Source: ARS1285 sp038045965
Lineage (GTDB): Archaea > Nanobdellota > Nanobdellia > Pacearchaeales > GW2011-AR1
Assembly (NCBI GenBank): GCA_038045965.1
Contig: JBBSXD010000024.1
Coordinates: 1 to 7,325, forward strand
Reading direction: 5' to 3'
Length of the DNA stretch: 7,325 bases
Shown: positions 1 to 4,819 of the stretch, piece after piece
Position numbering within the stretch: position 1 is the first letter of the stretch
Layout of the letters: each line of letters begins with the position of its first letter
The notes under the pieces: generated by a model
What the model was told of the DNA's origin: nothing
What the model saw: only the letters and a program-made list of their open reading frames with translations
Database searches by the model: none
Position numbers and translations under genes: made by a program

Positions 1-74
1 TGGAGAGAGTTATCTAATTTTCTGAAATCTTTTTCAAATTTTCTATCGAAGATAAGATTATACTCTTTTTCCAT
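1..74 (-). CDS. RelE/ParE-type toxin, N-terminal fragment (runs off the window)
   Basis: Only about the first 25 residues are visible, starting MEKEYNLIFDRKFEKDFRKL. This has the form of the first beta strand and helix of RelE/ParE toxins: a short strand followed by a Lys/Asp/Phe-rich 'F.KDF.KL' helix. Family members are small proteins of about 85-100 residues that cleave ribosome-bound mRNA or inhibit gyrase; which applies cannot be judged here. Two in-frame ATGs exist, at 80 and 74. I prefer 74 because it lies about 25 bases from the centre of a TATA box at 95-103, the spacing of leaderless archaeal genes, and because family members begin close to that strand. It diverges from the wHTH-MNT gene. 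No antitoxin partner is visible; it would lie beyond the edge. The catalytic C-terminal half is not in the window, so the call rests on the N-terminal pattern only. Confidence 0.5.
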   Translation of the reverse strand, partial: MEKEYNLIFDRKFEKDFRKLDNSL

Positions 75-94
75 AGTCATCTCAGAGAGAAATT

Positions 95-103
95 ATTTAT
101 AAA
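95..103 (-). promoter_or_regulatory. TATA box of the RelE/ParE-type gene
   Basis: TTTATAAAT on the minus strand, centred about 25 bases upstream of the ATG at 74 and 19 upstream of the ATG at 80. This matches the archaeal TATA-to-start spacing of a leaderless transcript beginning at 74. A second TATA-like stretch (TGTATAAAA) lies slightly further upstream and could serve the other start. Confidence 0.5.
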
Positions 104-145
104 TATTTTTATACATTGTGTGTCTAATCTATCTTGTAACACCCT

Positions 146-190
146 CATTTATTTTTATTTTTATTTTCTTTTTTTTTATTACTTTTTTGA
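146..190 (+). other. T-rich tract in the divergent intergenic region
   Basis: A pyrimidine-dominated stretch with several T runs, including nine consecutive T. It lies between the divergent RelE-type and wHTH-MNT promoters. T runs terminate archaeal transcription, so it could stop plus-strand read-through into the wHTH-MNT unit, but no plus-strand gene is visible upstream. It may simply be low-complexity intergenic DNA. Confidence 0.3.
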
Positions 191-200
191 TAAACAAAGA

Positions 201-209
201 TTTAAATAG
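201..209 (+). promoter_or_regulatory. TATA box of the wHTH-MNT/HEPN unit
   Basis: TTTAAATAG, preceded by an A-rich stretch suitable as a BRE, is centred 26 bases upstream of the ATG at 231. This predicts a leaderless transcript starting at or next to that ATG. The core TTTAAATAGTATA (201-213) is identical to that of the ribbon-helix-helix gene promoter at 6187-6199. Confidence 0.7.
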
Positions 210-212
210 TAT

Positions 213-238
213 ATTACTTAAATGTAATATATGTTACA
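213..238. promoter_or_regulatory. Periodic TTAC/GTAA/TTAC operator overlapping the start of the wHTH-MNT gene
   Basis: TTAC at 214-217, GTAA at 224-227 and TTAC at 234-237 are spaced exactly 10 bp apart. They form two overlapping inverted repeats. ATATTAC(211-217)-N6-GTAATAT(224-230) has 7-bp arms, and TGTAA(223-227)-N6-TTACA(234-238) has 5-bp arms. The array lies between the TATA box and the first codons, so a bound protein would block initiation. The encoded protein has an N-terminal winged-helix domain, which makes autorepression the natural inference. Confidence 0.5.
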
Positions 239-770
239 AAATAGTAGTATATATAAAACTTTGAAAGTGTTTTTTGATAGACCTAATAGAAGTCATTCAT
301 TGATAGATGTTAGTAGATATGCAGAATTGGCACATACCTCTGTTAGAAAGAATTTAGATGAATTAATCAATAAAGATATTATAAAGTTAATTATAGAAAA
401 AAAAGGAACCAGAAAATTTCCTATTTATATTGCTAATGTTGAAAATAAAGAATTTAGAAAGTATAAGAAAATATATAATAATATTTCAATTGTTAATTCA
501 GGATTAATAGAATTTATAGAAGAAAAGATTACTCCAAAATCTATTGTATTATTTGGCAGTTATTCCAGGGGGGAAGATGATGAATCAAGCGATATAGACC
601 TATTTATTGAATGCAAGCAAGAAAAAATTGATATTGATAGGTTTGAAAAAAAATTAAATAGAAAGATAGAATTACATTTCAAAGAAAATTTTTTGTCTTT
701 TCCTAAAGAACTAAGGAATAATATAATAAATGGAATTGTATTAAGTGGATATTTGAAGGCTTATAAATGA
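231..770 (+). CDS. wHTH-nucleotidyltransferase (MNT) protein, probable antitoxin of a HEPN/MNT module
   Basis: A 179-residue protein with two parts. Residues 1-70 form a winged-helix DNA-binding domain (a helix-turn-helix around LAHTSVRKNLDELI, then a basic wing). Residues 93-179 are a minimal DNA polymerase beta-type nucleotidyltransferase with the signature GS(109-110)YSRG followed by SSDID(119-123). D121 and D123 are the metal-binding pair, and E147 in KIELHF is a candidate third carboxylate, so the active site looks intact. In characterised HEPN/MNT modules the MNT protein neutralises the HEPN RNase, in known cases by adding AMP to a tyrosine near the HEPN active site. That chemistry is inferred here. 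The next gene overlaps by four bases (ATGA), indicating translational coupling. The start at 231 is fixed by the TATA box 26 bases upstream. The fused DNA-binding domain suggests that it represses its own operon through the operator at 213-238. Confidence 0.85.
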   Translation: MLQNSSIYKTLKVFFDRPNRSHSLIDVSRYAELAHTSVRKNLDELINKDIIKLIIEKKGTRKFPIYIANVENKEFRKYKKIYNNISIVNSGLIEFIEEKITPKSIVLFGSYSRGEDDESSDIDLFIECKQEKIDIDRFEKKLNRKIELHFKENFLSFPKELRNNIINGIVLSGYLKAYK

Positions 771-1147
771 TAATTAAAATTAGCCAAGATAAACAAAAAG
801 CAAAATCGTTAAGAAATATGGCTAGAATTACCTTAAAAAGATTAAACAAAACTAATATTGAAGAATATCCTAGTAATACTTTGGTAGATTATTATGATAT
901 TATTCATAAATTAATGGAGGCTTTTACATTGGAAAAAGGAATAAAAATAAAAGGGGATGGTGCACACATAGAACTTATAAACTATATATCTAAAATTCTT
1001 ATTTTAAGTGAAAGTGATAGACAATTTCTACAACAAATAAGAGATTATAGAAATAGAATATCTTACGAAGGATTTATGATTAATAAAAACTATATAATCT
1101 TTAATAGAGATAAGATCTTATATATTATTAATAGATTATCTGAGTAA
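767..1147 (+). CDS. HEPN-domain protein, probable partner (toxin) of the MNT protein
   Basis: A 126-residue, predominantly helical protein. The segment DYYDIIHKLMEA (41-52), then the glycine-rich turn GIKIKGDGAH and a late RDYRNRISYEG (92-102), resembles archaeal HEPN proteins, four-helix bundles often encoded next to MNT proteins. The canonical catalytic motif is R-x4-6-H, with x-Y following in HepT proteins. Here the corresponding stretch reads R95-N-R-I-S-Y100, so tyrosine stands where histidine is expected. Either this branch uses another arrangement or the RNase activity is lost. The RNRIxYxG form may be a family signature rather than decay, because the rest of the protein is intact. It starts within the stop codon of the MNT gene (ATGA overlap), shares that promoter, and is followed by a T run at 1168-1173 that could end transcription. 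The family call is good; the activity is uncertain. Confidence 0.75.
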   Translation: MIIKISQDKQKAKSLRNMARITLKRLNKTNIEEYPSNTLVDYYDIIHKLMEAFTLEKGIKIKGDGAHIELINYISKILILSESDRQFLQQIRDYRNRISYEGFMINKNYIIFNRDKILYIINRLSE

Positions 1148-1167
1148 AAATTAAAATTATTCATCAC

Positions 1168-1173
1168 TTTTTT
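1168..1173 (+). terminator. Short T-run, possible terminator of the MNT/HEPN unit
   Basis: Six consecutive T on the coding strand about 20 bases after the HEPN stop codon. Archaeal RNA polymerase can terminate at T runs without a hairpin. In such AT-rich DNA this is only suggestive. Confidence 0.3.
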
Positions 1174-1251
1174 AAAACAACATAATTTATATTATACAAA
1201 ATAGACTTTTTATTATAAATGATTAAAGATATTTTTAATTTTATAACTTTA

Positions 1252-1260
1252 TTTATAAAT
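1252..1260 (+). promoter_or_regulatory. TATA box of the Cys-rich Ig-like secreted protein gene
   Basis: TTTATAAAT centred 25 bases upstream of the ATG at 1281, predicting a leaderless transcript. Two earlier ATGs (1219 and 1259) open only very short frames ending in TAG and are not starts. Confidence 0.6.
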
Positions 1261-1280
1261 GAAAGTTAGCAGTTATTTTA

Positions 1281-2393
1281 ATGAAGAGTTTTTTTAGAAA
1301 AGAAGTATTAATAATTTTTATTCTATTTTTTGTCTTATTTTCTGTTGGTAATGTTTATTCTTATAAATTGTATTGTTTAGGTTATGGACAGAGTTTGCCA
1401 ACTCAAGAAAATCCTAGATATACATGTTATCATGATGTTTGTCAAATTTGTACTACTGATGCAAATAATCCTACTCATCCTGCTAGATGTAATAATGTGG
1501 GAAGTTGTCAGCCTTTTGGGAATGGTGGTAATGTGGATGTAGATCCTCCAATTTTAAATGTAATTTCACCAGTTGATAATGGAGTTTATAATTCTAAATT
1601 AGTTTTATTTGATATAAGAACTAATGAGCCATCTAGTCTTAGTTATATTGATAATATACGTGGAAGAGGAGTAATAAAGAGTATAGCTTCTAATGTAAAT
1701 AGCTATTCAAGAGAACTTAATTTTAAAGATGGAGAGAATAGTATTACTATATTTGCAAAAGATAGACATGGAAATGAAGCTGAGAAAACTATTTCTTTTT
1801 TTGTAGATAGTAAAAGTCCAAAAATAATTAAAACAAATCCATCTAAAGATTTTGCTAACGGGATTTTTGAAATTCAGTTTATAGAAGAGAATCCTAAAAA
1901 ATTAATATTTAATTATGGTAATGAAGAAAATTTTAGAAATACTGATGTAGATTTAAATGAATGTAATATGAATAAAGGTAAAAATATCTGCACAGTTGTC
2001 GTTAATTTAAATGATTATGATGGACAAATTATAAAATATTTGTTTGAGTTGGAAGATATATCAGGGAAAAAAGTAAATAGTAAGAATGTAGAATTAAATG
2101 TAGATACGAGTCTCCCTGTTTTATTAAATCCAAATAATTTCTGGATTCAAGGAGAGGGGGATAATAATAAATTTATTTATTTTGATATGGAGATAGATGA
2201 AGATAATTTTAAAGAAGCAGTTTATTTGGATAATAATGGTAGGGATTTAGAGAAGAAAATTTGTTCAAGGTTAAAAGATAATAAATGTGTTAAAAAATTT
2301 TCATTTAGAAATGGCCATCATGAACTTGATGTTGTAATTAGAGATAAAGCTGGAAATAGTATTACAACTCAGAAAGTTATTTTTCATGTTTAA
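1281..2393 (+). CDS. Secreted protein with a six-cysteine N-terminal module and three Ig-like domains
   Basis: A 370-residue exported protein. Residues 1-27 form a Sec-type signal peptide: basic start, a hydrophobic stretch rich in I, L and F, and probable cleavage after VYS. Residues 28-78 hold six cysteines (C32, C49, C54, C57, C70, C76) including CYHDVCQIC, which could form three disulfides or bind a metal. A glycine/asparagine linker (80-88) follows. Then come three beta-sandwich (bacterial Ig-like) repeats at about 89-176, 179-275 and 278-370. The first two end in FVDxxxP or NVDTSxP, the usual junction, and GNEAEKT and AGNSITT are typical Ig-like strand endings. Repeats 2 and 3 each carry a close cysteine pair (C228/C237, C328/C336). 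There is no C-terminal membrane anchor, so it is released or held by other surface proteins. It is paralogous to the next gene. It has no N-x-S/T sequon. Its function is unknown; an extracellular binding or adhesion role is an inference from the domains. Confidence 0.75.
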   Translation: MKSFFRKEVLIIFILFFVLFSVGNVYSYKLYCLGYGQSLPTQENPRYTCYHDVCQICTTDANNPTHPARCNNVGSCQPFGNGGNVDVDPPILNVISPVDNGVYNSKLVLFDIRTNEPSSLSYIDNIRGRGVIKSIASNVNSYSRELNFKDGENSITIFAKDRHGNEAEKTISFFVDSKSPKIIKTNPSKDFANGIFEIQFIEENPKKLIFNYGNEENFRNTDVDLNECNMNKGKNICTVVVNLNDYDGQIIKYLFELEDISGKKVNSKNVELNVDTSLPVLLNPNNFWIQGEGDNNKFIYFDMEIDEDNFKEAVYLDNNGRDLEKKICSRLKDNKCVKKFSFRNGHHELDVVIRDKAGNSITTQKVIFHV

Positions 2394-2428
2394 TTTCTTT
2401 GATATGATTTGATAAAACTTAAGATAAC

Positions 2429-2437
2429 TTTATATAT
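2429..2437 (+). promoter_or_regulatory. TATA box of the second Ig-like secreted protein gene
   Basis: TTTATATAT centred 28 bases upstream of the ATG at 2461. An ATG at 2456 leads straight to a stop, which supports 2461 as the start. The separate promoter shows that the tandem paralogues are not necessarily one operon. Confidence 0.6.
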
Positions 2438-2460
2438 TTAATATTATTTAGTATAATGAG

Positions 2461-3363
2461 ATGATTAAAATAAAGAGTTGGGTATTTGTATTTTTTATTA
2501 TTTTTTCAATTTTGTTTGTTGGAGCAGTTAGTTTAGATGTGGGAATTCCAAGTAGCGGTTCTGTTTTTAATTATACAAATGTAAGTTATAATTTGAATAG
2601 TAGTGAGACAAGCGATTTTTATATTTTAAAAAATAGATTGAAATCTAATAGTGCAAATAAATTATGTGATAATATTGTTTTTTGTAATGTGAGTAATGTT
2701 AATGCAAGAGAGGGAAATAATAATGTGACAATAAAAGTAGTAAGTTTAGATGGAGATATAATTAGTAAGAACATAGATTTTTTGGTAGATACTATTCCTC
2801 CTAGAGGTATTAGTTCAGTTCCTAGAAATGGAGAAGATATTAATAATAGAGTTTTTAGTGTTAAATATAATGAGAATAATTTGAAGAGAATAATTTTATA
2901 TTATGGAAATACCAGTTTGATTAATAATTTAACTAGTCAAAATTGTTCTTCTGGAAATAAACAGGTTTGTAATTTTTATACTAATGTAAGCAATTTTAGT
3001 GGACAAACAATAAAATACTGGTTTGAGATTTTAGATATAGCAAACAATTTAGCAAATAGTTCTGTTAAACTTGTTGATGTAGATACAGATAAACCGAATG
3101 TATTATCTAAAAGTTATTCAATAGAAGGGAATAGAGTAAGTTTTAATTTTCAAATTGAAGAGGAGAATTTTGACAAGATTATTTTGAGAGATAATAGTGA
3201 TAGAAATCCAAAGTGGATTAGATTATGTTCAAGATTAAGTTTGGGTAGCTGTATAAAAACAAAAAATTTTAAAGACGGCATTCATAATATTGATATTAAA
3301 GTTTATGATCACGCTGAGAATTATGCAGATATTTATATTAATGAGATAATTACCATTAGTTAA
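2461..3363 (+). CDS. Secreted Ig-like domain protein, tandem paralogue of the upstream gene, rich in glycosylation sequons
   Basis: A 300-residue exported protein: signal peptide at residues 1-23 (K-rich start, VFVFFIIFSILFVGAVS) followed by three Ig-like domains at about 24-110, 113-208 and 211-300. It aligns with the upstream gene over domains 2 and 3. GQTIKYWFEILDIAN matches GQIIKYLFELEDISG, and the LCSRL...C segment matches ICSRL...C. It lacks the N-terminal cysteine-rich module. Each domain holds one close cysteine pair (C69/C75, C162/C170, C256/C264), a regular pattern suggesting one disulfide per domain. Eleven N-x-S/T sequons lie in domains 1-2 (N37, N40, N46, N76, N88, N150, N156, N161, N175, N178, N199) and none in domain 3. 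No membrane anchor is visible. The likely role is as a glycosylated surface or released protein; the ligand is unknown. The tandem position and shared architecture point to a local duplication followed by divergence. Confidence 0.75.
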   Translation: MIKIKSWVFVFFIIFSILFVGAVSLDVGIPSSGSVFNYTNVSYNLNSSETSDFYILKNRLKSNSANKLCDNIVFCNVSNVNAREGNNNVTIKVVSLDGDIISKNIDFLVDTIPPRGISSVPRNGEDINNRVFSVKYNENNLKRIILYYGNTSLINNLTSQNCSSGNKQVCNFYTNVSNFSGQTIKYWFEILDIANNLANSSVKLVDVDTDKPNVLSKSYSIEGNRVSFNFQIEEENFDKIILRDNSDRNPKWIRLCSRLSLGSCIKTKNFKDGIHNIDIKVYDHAENYADIYINEIITIS

Positions 3364-3399
3364 AAATTTATATTTATTCGTTTAAAGTGATAGCATAAA

Positions 3400-3408
3400 T
3401 TTATATAA
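3400..3408 (+). promoter_or_regulatory. TATA box deciding the start of the third secreted protein gene
   Basis: TTTATATAA centred 26 bases upstream of the ATG at 3430. This places the transcript start at that ATG and excludes the in-frame TTG at 3418, which would lie upstream of the mRNA. Confidence 0.6.
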
Positions 3409-3429
3409 TATTTTATTTTGTTTAACAAC

Positions 3430-4437
3430 ATGAAAAGTGGTAAGATATTATTTTTTGGGATTTTGTTAATTTTGGCGGTTAATTTAGTTTTTGCTGCTGA
3501 TGTAGCTTATGTAGTAGAAAATAATAATAAAATAGATTTTGTTCATTTAATTGCTTTGGGTAATTCTGGTTTAGAAGCAGATATTATTACAGATGATATG
3601 ATAAAAACTACCGACTTCTCTATGTATCATTTTATTTTTATTGGTGATGGAAATTTAAGAAATGCAAAATATATTCCTGATATGCCTATGATTCTTACTA
3701 ATTCAAAACATGCTGGTCATTTTGGATTTTTGAAAGGTGGAAGAACAAAAAGTTTAGGTGCTAATTCAAATTTAATGGTTAATGTTATGGGAGGATTTAT
3801 TGATGTTTATGATAGCCCTAGTGTAAAATTAGGTGGACGTGCTTTAACTTTTAATTATCTGCCTCAGAAATTTATGAGTGAAGGTTTAGTTAATCATGCT
3901 TCTACTGCAACTAATGAAAAAAATAAAATGGGAAGTGTTGTAGCTTTTAATGAAGCTAAAAAATCTTGTTTTTTTGGAATCTCAGAAACAAAATTCTGGA
4001 ATTATAATTCTTGGAATTTATTTGATGAATGTTTGAAATTTGTTTCTGGAGTGCATGATGTTAGAATTAATGATGATACAGTAAATAGTGTAAATGGATT
4101 AAGAATTAAAGATACTGTTTCTAATCAATATTTATTGAGTGAAATAAGTGAATTGAAATGTGGCATGGAATATAAAGTTGATTATGTAACTGAAAATATT
4201 GGAAATTTTGTTGAAGATGTTCATTTTTTTGCAGAGTTGGGAGATTTTAATTGGACATCGACTAAAACTGGATTGGCTGTTGGAGCAACAACTACAACAG
4301 GTTCAAAGACTTTTATGATAACTAATACATTATTTAATAATCAGACTTATGTTTTACAAGTAACTGCAGAAATTGATAATGATGAAAATCCTTCTGATAA
4401 TCTTAGAATGAGAGAAGTAATAGTTAGTGGATGTTAG
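3430..4437 (+). CDS. Secreted protein with an alpha/beta (GATase/ThuA-like) domain and a C-terminal CARDB-like domain
   Basis: A 335-residue exported protein. Residues 1-22 form a signal peptide (MKSGKILFFGILLILAVNLV, then FA-A). Residues 24-207 look like an alternating alpha/beta domain: strands VAYVVE, ADIITD and YHFIFIGDG, and later SCFFGISETKFW followed by a LFDECLKFV helix. That closing pattern recalls glutamine amidotransferase-like/ThuA-like folds, but I see no convincing catalytic Cys-His-Glu set, so a binding role is as likely as catalysis. Residues 208-335 read as a CARDB-type beta sandwich: a HDVRI start, YKVDYVTENIGN in the middle, and the ending EIDNDENPSDNLRMREVIV, typical of CARDB. 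Two sequons (N274, N304) are present. There is no membrane anchor; the protein ends in cysteine (C335), which could pair with C244. It has its own promoter. The substrate and role are unknown. Confidence 0.65.
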   Translation: MKSGKILFFGILLILAVNLVFAADVAYVVENNNKIDFVHLIALGNSGLEADIITDDMIKTTDFSMYHFIFIGDGNLRNAKYIPDMPMILTNSKHAGHFGFLKGGRTKSLGANSNLMVNVMGGFIDVYDSPSVKLGGRALTFNYLPQKFMSEGLVNHASTATNEKNKMGSVVAFNEAKKSCFFGISETKFWNYNSWNLFDECLKFVSGVHDVRINDDTVNSVNGLRIKDTVSNQYLLSEISELKCGMEYKVDYVTENIGNFVEDVHFFAELGDFNWTSTKTGLAVGATTTTGSKTFMITNTLFNNQTYVLQVTAEIDNDENPSDNLRMREVIVSGC

Positions 4438-4481
4438 GTTGAGTTATGATCTCTAGATTTTTATTTTATCTCCTAAAAATA

Positions 4482-4673
4482 TTATTCCGTATTATCTATG
4501 TTGTCTAAAGTTTCTTTGCTTAGATTTTTTTCTAAGCTATTGATTTCATATAATATTCTCATTGCTAACTGTTCTGTAATAGATTTTGTTTCTTTTGATG
4601 AGATATGCTCAATTATCTTTCCTGTTGTATAGTCAAAAATAACATCACCTCTTGAGATATAGAGGTGATAAAC
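4482..4673 (-). pseudogene. Coding-like frame without a start codon, probable gene remnant
   Basis: On the minus strand a frame stays open for 63 codons between TAA at 4674-4676 and TAA at 4482-4484. It reads like real protein: RGDVIFDYTTGKIIEHI, then SSKETKSITEQLAMRILYEI, then a short charged tail ending DNIDNTE. It has no ATG, GTG or TTG before the internal methionine in QLAMRI, so it looks like a gene that has lost its beginning. Immediately upstream, in another frame (4681-4752), lies a second protein-like stretch, KDNKFLITEKATISKN, also without a start and ending in TAA. The two could be frameshifted parts of one decayed gene or two separate remnants. I do not recognise the family. The size and style (short, charged, helical) would suit a small antitoxin-like protein, which is only a guess. 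A 9-bp inverted repeat (4644-4669) sits at the upstream end. Confidence 0.35.
4644..4669. repeat. Perfect 9-bp inverted repeat (hairpin) in the 4438-4819 interval
   Basis: ATCACCTCT (4644-4652) and AGAGGTGAT (4661-4669) are exact reverse complements separated by 8 bases, and the stem is notably GC-richer than its surroundings. One arm matches the conserved tail of archaeal 16S rRNA (ATCACCTC) and the other matches a strong Shine-Dalgarno sequence. It could fold as RNA from either strand. It lies at the start of the coding-like remnant on the minus strand, so it may once have governed that gene's translation. Confidence 0.55.
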
Positions 4674-4780
4674 TTAATTAATTTTTAGATATTGTAGCTT
4701 TTTCTGTAATTAAAAATTTATTATCTTTTAAAATTATTTTATTTTTTAATATTTATTTTACTTATAGAATATAAAATTAA

Positions 4781-4819
4781 GAAAAGAAAAAACAAATTAA
4801 AAAATAAAAAAAAGAAAAA
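4781..4819 (-). terminator. Long T-rich terminator of the S-layer-like gene
   Basis: Directly after the stop codon, the coding (minus) strand carries nearly 40 bases of almost pure pyrimidine with T runs of 5, 8, 6, 6 and 4. This is the hallmark of a strong hairpin-independent archaeal terminator and suits a highly transcribed gene. The rest of the 4438-4819 interval holds the remnant and hairpin described separately and no intact gene. Confidence 0.65.

Noticed and set aside
3418..3429. TTG-initiated extension of the third secreted protein gene
   Set aside because: It would add four residues (MFNN) before the signal peptide and lies upstream of the transcript start predicted by the TATA box at 3400-3408; ATG 3430 fits both.
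4631..4666. Minus-strand frame beginning GTG ATG at the hairpin (VMLFLTIQQER)
   Set aside because: It ends after about 11 codons and competes with the better, protein-like frame in the same place.
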